Origin: Siphonodentalium dalli
Taxonomy: Eukaryota; Mollusca; Scaphopoda; Gadilida; Siphonodentaliidae
Direction of reading: 5' to 3'
Length of the DNA: 64,000 nt
NCBI GenBank assembly: GCA_032622095.1
Contig: CP136064.1
Span: 137,223,954-137,287,953, forward strand
Of the stretch, positions 20,077 to 30,891 are shown one piece after another (position 1 is the first letter of the stretch; each line of letters begins with the position of its first letter). The notes under the pieces were generated by a model, which searched no databases, was not told the DNA's origin, and saw only the letters and a list, made by a program, of their open reading frames with translations. The position numbers and the translations under genes are program-made.

Positions 20077-22090
20077 ATGTCTTTGCTCTCTATCACAGAA
20101 AAAAAGTACATTAGTACATTAGGTTCGATTGAGCCGATATACAAAAATGAAGGGTGTACTGGTTACCCAAATAATTACAGGGGAATAACTATCCTCAACT
20201 GTATGGGCAAGTTATTCACGTCAATTTTAAATACGATATTAAATCAATACTCCGATAAAGGTAATATAATTCACGAAAAACAAAGTGGATTTCGACAAAA
20301 CCACTCTACAGTCGACAGCGTCTTCATACTACAGTCTCTAATAGAATTAACACAATTTAAAAAAAATGAAATTATATTGCGCTTTTATAGACTTCGAAAA
20401 GGCATTCGATAGAGAGGCAATGTGGCACAAACTTATTTTGAATATTAAACATTACTGGTAAAATGCATAGAATTATTCTTGACATATACACCGGTATCAG
20501 TTTATTTGTGTATGTATATATTGTATCATATTGTCTCCATGTTTGGAGGAATAAACATCTCTCTCAGAGGATTTCCCTTCATATACAGGCCTAAAACAAG
20601 GAGACAATGTATCCCCATTTCTATTTTGACCTATTCTATTTTGACCATTTCTTAATGACCTGCAAGATTTTCTAGGGAGTACTGACATCAAAGGGGTAGA
20701 ATCAATATCTCAAGAGTGTGAAGATAGACTCCATCGATACTTTCGCGTTACTATATGCTGATGATACGGTGCTATTCTCAGAATCTGAAGCAGATTTGCA
20801 ATTACAAATTAATTATTTTGAAGATTAATGTACAACCTGGATGCTTTAGTGTTAATATACCAAAAATCACAAATTATTTGTTTCTCAAAACGGAAATTGA
20901 AGCATGTATCGTTCAGATATAACAACAAAGAACTTGAAAACATATTAACGTAAAAACATTTAATTATTTGGGATTAAATCGAACAGGATCTTTCGCCGAA
21001 ATGAAAAAGAAAGTATCGACCAAAGCAACCAAAGCGATGTAAGATGTAATTAAAATTGGGCGAACAAACAAGCTTTCAATTTCGACACACCTAAACTTAT
21101 TCGACTCATTAGTTGTACAGATTCTTTTATATGGCTGTGAGGTATATCATTGAACGCGTACATCTTAAATTCTGCAAACTGATTTTATATCTGAAACCCT
21201 CCACGCCCTGTTATATGGTGTATGGGGAAGGCAACCATTACATGTGAAAATCAAATTTCGAATAGTGAAATTCTGGATGAAATTAGTAATAGGTTAATGT
21301 AACCGATTGAGCGGTCAATTATACGATTTAATGTATTCTTTCAGATGAAAAAATATATGAATTTTCATGGATTAAATCGTTCCGAGCAAATTTAGACAAT
21401 ACTGGTCTATCATATATACATGTATGGTTATACCAAATAAACGGTTTAGACGATAAACATGTAGAATCCACGTTAAAGCGAAAGTTGAGCGACCAATTTA
21501 AACAAGAATGGTACCCCTCGATGGAATCATCGTCAAAGAGTCGTGCTTAAAAACTTATAAATATATTAACTTATAAATTTATAATGGAAAATTATCTAGG
21601 TTCATCGAGCCACAAAGATATTTATATATTAGCAAGGTTTAAAACCGCGAATTATTTCCTGCCAGTGGAAATTGGTAGTTGGAACAACACATCGTGTGTT
21701 AATCGGAAATGCACTCTTTGTACGAAGAAAGTCGGGAATGAATACCATGTTATTTTTGAATGCGAGTTTTTTTGCCCGCGAATGACATCTTTATTTACCA
21801 AAATCATATGTCAGAAATCACAATGAAAAGAAATTCAAAATTCTGTTAGCTAATAGTAAGACACATACTATGAGAAAGTTATGTAAGTTTATCAGACTTA
21901 TTAATGAAACTGCAAACTACTCTCCTGGATAACTTTAATACTCATTGCATGCCGCATCACTTTCTTTTCTATTTCAAAATTATTGTTGCGTACTGACCGT
22001 TATACTTATAATTCCATATATTCTAATACCATTACATGTATATAACACTTATGTATGTACAATGGTGAATGAATAAAGCCTTCCTATATG
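20077..22090 (+). pseudogene. 5'-truncated, decayed LINE (reverse transcriptase remnant)
   Basis: Pieces in several frames. 20140-20412 gives YRGITILNCMGKLFTSIL and KQSGFRQNHSTVDSVF, then a frame change to a F(I)DFEKAFD block. Near 20750 there is a remnant of the YADDT motif. 21584-21826 gives RKCTLCTKKVGNEYHVIFEC, the same Cys/His tail as the EN-RT gene at 6130-9318. The endonuclease is missing. The 3' flank has a GAATAAAGCC polyadenylation-like word at 22072. It belongs to the same broad LINE group as the 6130-9318 gene but is much older. Confidence 0.8.
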
Positions 22091-22219
22091 AATTAGTTGG
22101 TTTTATATACATACATATTTAGTCCACCCATACGTGTATAGTCATGATATAAACAATGCGCATTGTTATCCTCCTCCCTATTTTCCACCCTTCTGATTGG
22201 CCCATGTGCCGTCACGTGC

Positions 22220-22865
22220 CGGGCGACAAATCACATTGTCGCCCGCTGACCCGGGAGACATTGTTTTTGTCGCCCGCCTGATGTTATGTTGCAAGAATAT
22301 CTCCAAACACACACTGCAGTAACTCATCTATTTCACATCACTACGACGTACTAAAAATCATAGATCTTATATACCCCACGGATTCGCAAAACACACCAGT
22401 TGTGGTGTTTGCTAATTTGCTTATATTTAGTGAAAACTAATATTCGAACTTTTAAGTTGATACTTTTATCGGACAAGCGTTATTATTTACTTTTTACATC
22501 GAAACATCTCGGTGATTCAATTTGTTCATGTCGACATTATGATGCAAGATTGAAAGAGAGGATCCCTTGAGGTTGATTGGTTACGATTTGACCGCCAAAA
22601 TGATCGTAAATAAACACGGATTATCAAATTATGGTTAACAGCTTGACTATCGTTTATGGAAATAAAGCACTCGTGACTCAGTGCAACATCGTGCGTGTGG
22701 ATGGTAACGATATTTTCTGTGGTATAATCGGATAACAAAACAGTTGTTGCCCTTCGTCTCGGGAGACATTGAGATTTGTCACCCGCTCGAGAACGGAATG
22801 TCTCCCTCCGTTCTCGAGCGGGATACAAATCTCAATGTCTCCCTCAACAACGGGCGACAACTGTA
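22220..22865. repeat. Palindromic GGGCGACAA repeat pair
   Basis: A 125-bp near-perfect hairpin at 22741-22865 has arms including GGGAGACATTGAGATTTGT and CCGCTCGAGAACGGA. A smaller hairpin (GGGCGACAA with TTGTCGCCC) lies at about 22220-22245 beside another GGGAGACATTG copy. The shared words suggest one element of about 650 bp with complex ends, or two partial copies. Confidence 0.65.
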
Positions 22866-23138
22866 TAATGTCATACTATGCTATTGCTATATATGCCGTA
22901 TACTATGTCCAATACCATAAGTTGCGACAGGCAGAAAGCGTTAAATGATTTCCAATTTCAATTTTGGCTTATAATATAATTTCGTTGATAATCTAAATAA
23001 AGTTCTTCTCATAGTTATTAAACGCACATATTAAATACAAAGCAAAACTATTTATCTGTGTGCATAAAGTCGTATACAATGTGATCTATGAATGCAAGCT
23101 TAGCGATTCTGATATCATCTTTCCGGGAAGAACTGATA
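22866..23138. other. Unassigned DNA
   Basis: AT-rich; possibly the 3' untranslated part of the minus-strand LINE fragment that follows. Confidence 0.3.
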
Positions 23139-23630
23139 TCATAGGTACATACGCTCATTCAGGGTATATATCTCCGATAGTTCACGCCAGTCCAATGTGT
23201 CACACAGTGCCTGTTTAATAAATATACATGCCCTCTTCATAATTTCTAAATTATCAACAGATAGAAGACCAATAAATTTATGAAGGTTTGGAAGCTTCCA
23301 ATAATACGATGTATGAATTTTTATCTGATTGATTGCAATTTTTTGCATACGATAATAAAATGATATTCATCACCGAGACCCTCCCCACATGCGGAGCAGA
23401 GTCTTTGTTCTCGTGACACGACTCTCCATCTACCACTCTCACTGGCCAAACGATGGTTTGTTGTTCTAATCTTTTTCATGTATTCTGCCAGATGTCTAGG
23501 CAATATTAGCAAATATTCACTCATTTTAAGGTCGGACTTTATTTCTTTGTAAAGGATATCCTTTGATGAAGAAAGAATATTTTGACGCCATTCTAATTCA
23601 AATTGATTTGTCATGCCCATTTTAAATTGT
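23139..23630 (-). pseudogene. LINE C-terminal fragment
   Basis: Two minus-strand frames (23321-23620 and 23139-23348). The first carries RLCSACGEGLGDEYHFIIVC, the Cys/His tail of LINE proteins related to the one at 6130-9318. The second continues the C-terminal helix-rich tail after a frameshift. It is a 5'-truncated dead copy. Confidence 0.75.
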
Positions 23631-23905
23631 CTGATGGTCCCTTTACATTTTTACTTTCCGAAAAAGGCGAAATCGAACTACAACAGGACCAATGTGATGA
23701 TAAACTAAACAGATATGATGATGCCCGTTCGATGGGGGAATATACATAATGTAGACATCAAGTAGAAGTTGCGAAATTCACAAACAATTCGATTATCGGC
23801 CTGTTTCCATGTAAAATCTTGACAAAATTCCAAAAATATATTCTTATTGATTTGTTACGATATAGTGCTCTTAGCATCGCCAAATACAAACGGTACGTAT
23901 AAAAG

Positions 23906-24058
23906 CCGAACACAACCGAACACAACCGAACACAAGTCCAAATAATGGGAAATTTAACGAATAAAGTTGATAAAGGCATGTGTATTCATGTTCACACTAT
24001 TACTATACGAAGTTTGGTGGAGTTCGGGCCAATAATAAGTGTTTTATTCGATATTTTG
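23906..24058 (+). repeat. CCGAACACAA repeat element, copy 1
   Basis: Three tandem 10-mers CCGAACACAA, CCGAACACAA, CCGAACACAA (23906-23935) are followed by about 120 bp including ACTATACGAAGTTTGGTGGA. The same block occurs inverted at 33170-33324, where the array of three ends the element. Confidence 0.75.
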
Positions 24059-24707
24059 TAAAACGCGTGGATTAGTCTAACGGTTGTCTAGCTAGGTGAT
24101 AATTAATATCTGACATATGGTCACTAAGCCGAAAGGCTTTAATTGTTGTTGGTGGCGGTCTCTCACCTATTGTAGTTCAGTGTTTTGACAGTTAGTTGCA
24201 AAGATGACGGATTGCGAGTACCACTTATCGAATTGCACTCGTTCACTTCCATTTTATCATAGTTTTCGATGTTACTAAACCTAAAATTAATGCGGATTTC
24301 CTTTCGTTATGATTACGGATATTCTATATGGTGTTGTATGATAGTTTCGTATGCTTCGCAATGTTAAATAACTGGCGATGACACTCAATGCATATGGAGT
24401 TTCCTGGTTATATCCCGAAAATTGGCGAATCACCCAGAGCTTCGGATAAAATTATGTGTTATTCTACAGTATTACAATACGGATGTAACTGTTATTGGAA
24501 ATTACGGATTATCAACATACAAGGTTTGGAGAATCGTACAATTCAAGATATTGACTTTGCACAGTTGGATATATTGTTGAATATGCAAAGTAGTGTTTAC
24601 TAATTTGCATACCAGAATGACCACTATACTTCTGTGACATGATCGTATATAGAAAGGTGTGACAAACAATTAATTCTCGTTAATTGAGTTATCGCTATAG
24701 AGAGACA
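24059..24707. other. Unassigned DNA, probably 5' leader of the plus-strand LINE
   Basis: No repeat recognised. A 71-codon frame at 24388-24603 has no known domain. The stretch just before 24708 is probably the 5' untranslated region of the LINE below. Confidence 0.35.
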
Positions 24708-26118
24708 ATGGAGAGTTATAACAGTGACTACCATATCACCGACATTTCAAATGCGACCGGTGTAGCGACCGGTGACGTGTCACACACAAGTGACGATCGG
24801 CCTATTCAGCAATTTAATTATTCCCGACTGAACAATATGAGCACTGACTTCATCGATCTACATTCGTATATCATCAAACATCTTGAGAGCCCATCAAAAG
24901 AATGTTCAGATTCATGCGAACAGCATCTTACGATTGTCCTGCAACACGTCAATACAACCATTAAAGATCGCGTTATCGAATCGATACTCTTTGCAGTTCA
25001 AAATGAAAGTTCACTAAAAGATATACGTGACTACATATTTCTACAAGTCTTGAAATCTGAGAAATACCAATTCGACAAATCACTAGACATTAAATCTCGC
25101 ATTTCTAACATAAATTGCGCACCTGTTAAAGATCGTCTAGCTTGTGATATTTAAAACTTGCTGCTGTTCTTAGTTGATGAAAATCCTGATGTTATTGCCG
25201 AGCTAATCAGCAAAACTGTTCGAAGAAAATCTACAACCGTTGTTCCACGTCTCCCAGAATCACAAATCATAGACTCCAAACTTGATGATTCCAAGCATAA
25301 AATTAACGTTCCTAATGCTATAATACAGATTCAGAAGGACATAGCTGCAATCAAAACGGAGTATCTGCCTGCAATGCATTATATCAATGAACAGCTTCCA
25401 AAGATAAATGGTTTCATTGTTAATATTGAAAGCAGACTTACAAAAATGGAGGAGCGTCTAAACCTTGATAAATTCATGAAACCATTAAGTGACAGAATAA
25501 AAATTCTAGAGAATAAATTCTTAGAACTAACAAATGCCAGTGTAATGAATTCGCAATCAACCTCACGAGTAGAAAGCGACAAACTCGACGGAATAGCTAG
25601 GATCAGATCGAATATTAAAACAGTCGAAGATGATATGTCTACGGTCCTTGAAAAAGTTGAACGCTATATAAAAGCCGAGAGGAAACAAGACGCTCAAATC
25701 GCCACACTGAAAGATGTAATTTCAAAACAGCCTGGAAAATGTTCGAATAACACTCAAAATATCAACATTGACAAAAACGTGTTGGAAGCAATGAAACAGA
25801 ATACAGACAGAATGCAGCAAGAATTCCGACGCCACACTAACGAGACGTGCAGTAAACTACAGACCATGATTGAAAGTGTGTCGAAATAACATACTGGCTC
25901 AATGAATTCCCAAACAGAGCTGATTAATAGTGTTAAGGTGCTTTGCACTTCTATTCAACAGATACCTCAACCAAATTCGTATATGTATAAGGAGGATAAC
26001 CAGAAATCCACAAGTGATCACATTAACAGACGCCTCTATAAACAGCATCCCTGTCAATAATTCCGACCACAGCAGCGAAACCCGTGAAACGAACGAAACG
26101 TATTCCAGAACAATTAAC
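24708..26118 (+). pseudogene. ORF1 of an old plus-strand LINE, interrupted
   Basis: The likely ATG is 24708 (METMES-like start region). One frame runs 24708-25889 with a single in-frame TAA at 25152. It then shifts to the frame 25930-26118, which is cut by a Jockey insertion. The last codons resume at 30840 and end at the TAA 30903-30905. The middle section (NEQLPKINGFIVNIESRLTK, MEERLNLDKFMKPL) has heptad-like hydrophobics and looks like the coiled-coil, RNA-binding ORF1 of LINEs. No zinc knuckle was seen. Function is inferred from position and composition. Confidence 0.7.
26108..26118. repeat. Left target-site duplication of the Jockey LINE
   Basis: GAACAATTAAC, identical to 30829-30839. 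Removing 26119-30839 rejoins the ORF1 frame of the older LINE without a break, confirming the boundaries. Confidence 0.9.
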
Positions 26119-26133
26119 TTGTTGTTGAGTTGT

Positions 26134-26152
26134 TTCCGGCCGAAGGCCGGGT
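26134..26152 (-). promoter_or_regulatory. 3' hairpin of the Jockey LINE
   Basis: CCGGCC GAA GGCCGG forms a perfect 6-bp stem 17 bp from the element's 3' end. A hairpin here could be the RNA structure recognised by the reverse transcriptase, as known for some LINEs. The role is inferred from position. Confidence 0.5.
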
Positions 26153-26291
26153 AGGATGTTCGGACTGCATTTTGCACGTCCCTTCACCCTTTCTTGGCTT
26201 TTCGATGGAGATCGATCGTGTGGCTGTCGTAGTTACTGTGGTTGGAGACAAGGCGGCGGAAGCGTGGTGGGTGAGTCTGGTGCTGTCGAGG

Positions 26292-29078
26292 TTATGTTGG
26301 TCTGTCTGTTTCGTCTAGTTGGAGGATGGACTTCGTCTTTTTCGTGGTGAGTAGGTGGTTTCTAACTTTGAGTTCCAGGAGGAGTGGGCTGTTGTCTAGT
26401 CGGGCTAATGTCATGTTTCTGAGTTCCATCAGTCTTTGCTTGATTGTAGGTATATTCGCTGCGTCGTGGAGGGCGTTGATCGGTGTCCATGGTGGTTGGC
26501 GGAGTGCGATGCGGAGAGCTTTGTTCTGGACTTTCTGTAGTTTTTCGATGTATGTCTTTGGAGCTGCTATGAGGATGGCGGCACCATACTCCATGACTGG
26601 TCGGACGAAGATTTTGTAGAGGTCGATGAGTGTTTGGCTGTCGGTTCCCCAGTCTGTACCCAGGAGGCATCTTAGTAGGTTGGTTCTTTTTCGGGCTTTG
26701 TCGGCTATCTTGTTGATGTGTGAGTTGAAGGTCATCTTTTGGTCTAAGGTTATTCCTAGTAGGATTGCTTGGTCGGATGGTTTGATTGTCTCGTTGTCGA
26801 TCTTGATGTTGATGGACTGTGTTTTCCTTCGTCTGTGGAATAGGATGAGTTGGGTCTTCTTCGCGTTGAGTTTAATTCTCCATTTTGAGCACCATGTTGA
26901 TAGGTCGTTGAGTGTCTTTTGCAGTCGTTTCTGTAGGATCTGGGGGTTTGTGTGTGAAGTCCAGAGTCCTAGGTCGTCTGCAAACTGTGATATTTCAACG
27001 TTGTTGTGTCTGTCTATAGGTATGTCGTTGGCGTAGATTAGAAAGAGGAGCGGGCTTAGTACTGATCCTTGGGGTGTTCCGGCTCGTAGGTAGACTGGGT
27101 TTGATGTTTCGTTGTTAATGCGGACGCTGAGTTGACGGTCTTGTAGAAATGAGGAGACAAGGCGTGTGTATTTTCTTGCGATGTTGAGATGGCTGATTTT
27201 GTAGCGGAGGCCGTCGTGCCATACGGAGTCGAAGGCTTTTTCTACGTCTAGGAATACTGCGGCTGTTGTCCAATTCTTGCCTAGGGATAGTCGTGCGTCT
27301 TCTGCTAGTCGGATGATGTGTTCCATGCCTTCTTTCCCTTGTCGGTAACCGCGCTGCCATGGGTTGAAGAAGTTGGATGATTCTAGATGTTCACGTAGTC
27401 TGTTGCTGATGATTCTCTCGAAGAGTTTTCCGGTACACTGCAGGAGGCTGATGGGTCGGTAGTTGTTGGGGATCGAGCGGTCTTTGTCTGGCTTGGGTAT
27501 CATTACTCCGACGGCCGTTTTCCATGCTGTTGGGAAGTAACCAATAGTTAGGCACGCGTTGAATAGGATGACCAGTCTAGCGAAGAAGGCGGGTGGTGCT
27601 TGTCGTAGGATCGAGTAGGTGATGTTGTCGTTGCCTGGTGCTGAGTTGTTTTTTCCTTTCTTTAGGTTTGATGCGATCTCGTCTTGTGTGATGGGCGCTG
27701 CTATGGGAAAGACTTCGTCTTCGTTGTTAATGTTGTCTAGTGGTTTGAAGAGGTCTGGGTTGTCTTTGATGTGGTTCTCAACGGTTATTTTGAAGTTGTC
27801 GTCGTAGGCTGGGCCTTGGTGGGTGTTGTGAATATTTTGTAGATTGTCTGCGAACGTTTCAGTTTTTTCGCGGTCTCCTGAAGTCATGATTCCGTCTGCT
27901 TTCTTGATGGGTTTTTCTGTATTATTGTTGGTTGTTCCGGTGCCTGTGAGAGTTTTGAAGGTCTTCCAGAAGTGTTTGGTCATTTTCTTGTCGCCGAGTT
28001 CTGTCGTTGCTCGCTTCCAGGATTCTTGCTTTTCTGTTTTCACTGCTGCTTTTACCTGCTTGTTCATGTTATTATATAGTTGTCTGTAGTGGGCGTCATT
28101 TGGGTTCTTCTGTTGTAGTCTTCGGAGCTTGCGTTTTAGACGGATCATGTTGAGGGTTTCAGGAGAGACACGCCATGCTGTGATGTTGACTGGCTGTTTT
28201 GGGCATGCTATGTCTAGGGCTGAGTCGATGGTCTGCGAGAGATGCTGGCATGTAGTGTTGATGTCGGTTGTTGATGTGATGGATGTTTTGTCGATGTTGT
28301 CTGTGATGTGTTGACGAAATAGATCCCAGTTGGCTTTGTTGAAGTTGCGTCGGAGGGTTTTCTGGTGGCGATCAGCAGTGGCGTTGCTGATCTTGATGTG
28401 GACGGGTAGATGGTCGCTGGAGACGTCGTCACCTACTTGGCACAGGAATCCTTTCGTTGTGATGGATGGGGTGGCGATGGCTAAGTCGAGGATGTCCCAT
28501 TCGTTGGTTGCAGCATGGTAGTGTGTAGGTTCGTCTTTGTTGTTGAGTATGAGTAGATCTTGGTCTTCGATGATGTCGAACATTCGGTCGCCGTTGCTGT
28601 TGGTCCGTTTGCATCCGTAGAAGGTGTGTTTCGCGTTGTAGTCTCCGATGAATATGCATTGTCGATGTGTAGATGTGAAGTGGTGGAAGGAGGCGTTGCT
28701 GAGTTCTGTGAGTGGTGGGTTGTAGGTAGCGACAATGGCAGTCTTGATGCCACGAACGGTGACTTCGACTGCCAAAGTTTCTTCGTCTAAGTCGTCGGTG
28801 TTTAGTATGGCATGTTTCAGTTCTTTGTGGATGAGTAGAGCAACCCCTCCTCCGTGGGTGTTCCGGTCCCTGCGCGCAATTTTGTAGTTCGTGAAGCTAA
28901 TCCGGCTATCGTCGTTGAGCTTGGTTTCGTTAATGGCGATTATGTCTGGTTGGGTGTCGGTGATGTATTCTTGTAGAATTTGTCGCTTTGTAGTTAATCC
29001 GTTGATGTTGATGTGGAGCAGGTGTAAGAGGCAATCAGGAGCTTTCTTGTATTTCGTGGTGTGAGTCGTGTCTGCCAT
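26292..29078 (-). CDS. Jockey-type ORF2: endonuclease and reverse transcriptase
   Basis: 928 codons. The N-terminal apurinic-like endonuclease has INETKL near residue 50, GDYNAKH near 145 and SSDHLPV near 221. The reverse transcriptase has NNYRPISLLQCTGKLFERII, FLDVEKAFDSVWHDG near 609, AGTPQGSVLSPLLFLIYAND, and the catalytic FADD near 698. There is no RNase H domain, as expected for the Jockey clade. The protein makes the first-strand nick and primes cDNA synthesis from it in the nucleus. All catalytic residues I can judge are present. It lies 42 bp downstream of ORF1, with no overlap, so reinitiation is the likely mode of translation. Confidence 0.93.
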   Translation of the reverse strand: MADTTHTTKYKKAPDCLLHLLHININGLTTKRQILQEYITDTQPDIIAINETKLNDDSRISFTNYKIARRDRNTHGGGVALLIHKELKHAILNTDDLDEETLAVEVTVRGIKTAIVATYNPPLTELSNASFHHFTSTHRQCIFIGDYNAKHTFYGCKRTNSNGDRMFDIIEDQDLLILNNKDEPTHYHAATNEWDILDLAIATPSITTKGFLCQVGDDVSSDHLPVHIKISNATADRHQKTLRRNFNKANWDLFRQHITDNIDKTSITSTTDINTTCQHLSQTIDSALDIACPKQPVNITAWRVSPETLNMIRLKRKLRRLQQKNPNDAHYRQLYNNMNKQVKAAVKTEKQESWKRATTELGDKKMTKHFWKTFKTLTGTGTTNNNTEKPIKKADGIMTSGDREKTETFADNLQNIHNTHQGPAYDDNFKITVENHIKDNPDLFKPLDNINNEDEVFPIAAPITQDEIASNLKKGKNNSAPGNDNITYSILRQAPPAFFARLVILFNACLTIGYFPTAWKTAVGVMIPKPDKDRSIPNNYRPISLLQCTGKLFERIISNRLREHLESSNFFNPWQRGYRQGKEGMEHIIRLAEDARLSLGKNWTTAAVFLDVEKAFDSVWHDGLRYKISHLNIARKYTRLVSSFLQDRQLSVRINNETSNPVYLRAGTPQGSVLSPLLFLIYANDIPIDRHNNVEISQFADDLGLWTSHTNPQILQKRLQKTLNDLSTWCSKWRIKLNAKKTQLILFHRRRKTQSINIKIDNETIKPSDQAILLGITLDQKMTFNSHINKIADKARKRTNLLRCLLGTDWGTDSQTLIDLYKIFVRPVMEYGAAILIAAPKTYIEKLQKVQNKALRIALRQPPWTPINALHDAANIPTIKQRLMELRNMTLARLDNSPLLLELKVRNHLLTTKKTKSILQLDETDRPT

Positions 29079-29120
29079 TGTAGGTGTGAAGATTGGAAGC
29101 TGTTAAGTGTCGGTGTTGTT

Positions 29121-30707
29121 TTAACGTCTGAATGTGAACTGTTGTATGGCTTCTGCGCTGAGCTGGGTTCGGTAGAAGGTGTTGACAGCTTCGCTGACGT
29201 GTTGACTGACGCTTCTGTTGACATCTTGTTTGGATTCATCTGACGCATTGAGGACTTTTACAATTGTTGATGTGATGACAGCGGCGAGTTTCAGGGTATC
29301 GGTTATTTCGGCGGGTTTCGATGTGGCTGCTGCGTAGGAAATTCTTTTTGTTTCTTTGGTCGTTACTTCCTGTCGATATGCGTGGCATCCTTTGTAGGCT
29401 GAGTGGTGGTCGTTGTTGCAGTTTGCACATTTTCGGATGGTGCTTGTACAATCTTGGTGTTTGTGGTTACCGGAACAGTTCTTGCATATGTCGTCTTTGT
29501 TCTTGCAAAATTCAGCCGTGTGGTTAAACTTTTGGCACTTGTAGCATTGGGTTACATGAGGTTCCTTCTTGAAGTCGATAACTTTGAATTTGTTGAGGTT
29601 TGCTCCCAGTCTCACTCCGTTCATGACTCGTTTCTTTGTGTCTTCGTCCGGGCAGGTAATTTTCACTTTCCATGTCGGTTGGTTGTCGTGTGAGTTCTTG
29701 AAGCGATGTACCTCTATGTTGCCGCCGATGTCCTGTCGGATCTCGTCGTCTGTTATTGATGGCGGTACGCCGCACATTACTGCCTGGTGTGTTATTGGTT
29801 GTCGTCTGCTGCCGTTTGTCAATCTAAATGTCACTTCTGCTTCTTTGAACTCTTTGATGTTGCTTGCCTTGGTCAGTAGGAATTGCTTTGTCTCTTCGTT
29901 TTGTGGGTACAAGAGGAGGGTGCCTGCTTTGGTGGTTGATGTTCTGATCGGGTGGTTGGTGCCTATTATCCTGTGCATATAGAAGGGGCTTTCCTTCATC
30001 TCTTTGGTCGGGTTCTCGGCTATGATTATGGCTCGTCGTTGTCGGTTGATGGGTGGTTTGTCGTTGGTATTGTTCGGTGGTAGAATCGGTTGTTGAGACT
30101 CGACGTTGTTTGTTGTCGGGCGCGCTTTCTTGGCTGGTGTATGGATCGGGCTGATTATTTCTGGCGTTGGTTCCATTACCTTTCTCTTCTCCCTTCTGTT
30201 TCTGTGGTGGACGGTGGCAAATTCTTTGTCGGATATGTCGGTTTCAGTATGGCGTATGTCACTGTCCATTTCTATGCTGTCTGATTGATTGGCAATAGGC
30301 GCCGTTTCGTTGGGTTTTGCGGTCGTTTCTTTTGGCTGATTTTCGGTAGTCTGTGCTGGTGTACTGTTCGATGGCGTTGGCTCGGCGGCTGGTGTCGTGG
30401 TATTATTTTCAACAGTTTTCTTCTTTGCTTTTTCGTTCTCTTTTTTTGTTGGTTCGTCGTTATTAAGCTTCTGGTTCTGGTTCGTCAGGATTGTTTGTAG
30501 CATTTTGGCATGTTCGGTGGCATTTTTTTCGGCGATTTTCGTATTTCTGGCTAATGTTTTTTTTAAGTCACTGAGCTCCTGTTGCAGTTCCGATAGACGT
30601 TTGTTTAATCTTCGATTCTCTGCTGTAAGGCGACGTACCTTTTCGGAATCGGCGCCCTGAGAAGGGCACTGCGACTCTGACAAAGCATTTTTGGTAAGTT
30701 GTTCCAT
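29121..30707 (-). CDS. Jockey-type ORF1: gag-like nucleic-acid-binding protein
   Basis: 528 codons. The first 70 residues form a probable coiled coil (RRLTAENRRLNKRLSELQQ). A Thr/Pro/Asn-rich low-complexity linker follows to about residue 200. The C-terminal half has three Cys/His knuckles beginning CYKCQKFNHTAEFC, CKNCSGNHKHQDC and CANCNNDHHSAYKGC, the arrangement of Jockey and I-clade gag proteins, which bind the element's RNA and carry it to the nucleus. The frame is complete and is the upstream member of the pair with ORF2. Confidence 0.92.
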   Translation of the reverse strand: MEQLTKNALSESQCPSQGADSEKVRRLTAENRRLNKRLSELQQELSDLKKTLARNTKIAEKNATEHAKMLQTILTNQNQKLNNDEPTKKENEKAKKKTVENNTTTPAAEPTPSNSTPAQTTENQPKETTAKPNETAPIANQSDSIEMDSDIRHTETDISDKEFATVHHRNRREKRKVMEPTPEIISPIHTPAKKARPTTNNVESQQPILPPNNTNDKPPINRQRRAIIIAENPTKEMKESPFYMHRIIGTNHPIRTSTTKAGTLLLYPQNEETKQFLLTKASNIKEFKEAEVTFRLTNGSRRQPITHQAVMCGVPPSITDDEIRQDIGGNIEVHRFKNSHDNQPTWKVKITCPDEDTKKRVMNGVRLGANLNKFKVIDFKKEPHVTQCYKCQKFNHTAEFCKNKDDICKNCSGNHKHQDCTSTIRKCANCNNDHHSAYKGCHAYRQEVTTKETKRISYAAATSKPAEITDTLKLAAVITSTIVKVLNASDESKQDVNRSVSQHVSEAVNTFYRTQLSAEAIQQFTFRR

Positions 30708-30828
30708 AGTTTGGCAATTTATAAAGTTTACTCTTTAAAGTAATCAGGTTACTTGTGAAGTTAGCAATATTTATAAGATTTTCCTGAGAGTGCTGCTGAC
30801 TCGATGAGATGTTCCTGTGAGTGCTGCT

Positions 30829-30839
30829 GAACAATTAAC
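30829..30839. repeat. Right target-site duplication of the Jockey LINE
   Basis: GAACAATTAAC, identical to 26108-26118, lying directly before the first base of the element's 5' leader read on the minus strand. Confidence 0.9.
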
Positions 30840-30891
30840 AAGGATCGTGTCACAATATGTACCGCCGTATTTGAGCACCACATATATTATC

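Larger units (their letters stand above)
26119..30828 (-). mobile_element. Complete Jockey-clade LINE, 4710 bp
   Basis: A full-length non-LTR retrotransposon on the minus strand, flanked by the 11-bp duplication GAACAATTAAC. Its 121-bp 5' leader (30708-30828) opens AGCAGCACTCACAGGAAC and repeats this word about 30 bp later (CAGCAGCACTCTCAGGAA), as in a short internal promoter array. ORF1, a 42-bp gap and ORF2 follow. The 173-bp 3' region contains a hairpin and ends ...CAACTCAACAACAA, a short A-rich tail. It is more GC-rich than its host. Both frames are open, so it may be active or recently so. Confidence 0.92.

Noticed and set aside
28129-28790. Plus-strand frames opposite the Jockey ORF2
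   Set aside because: Shadows of the minus-strand coding sequence caused by its codon bias; no motifs.
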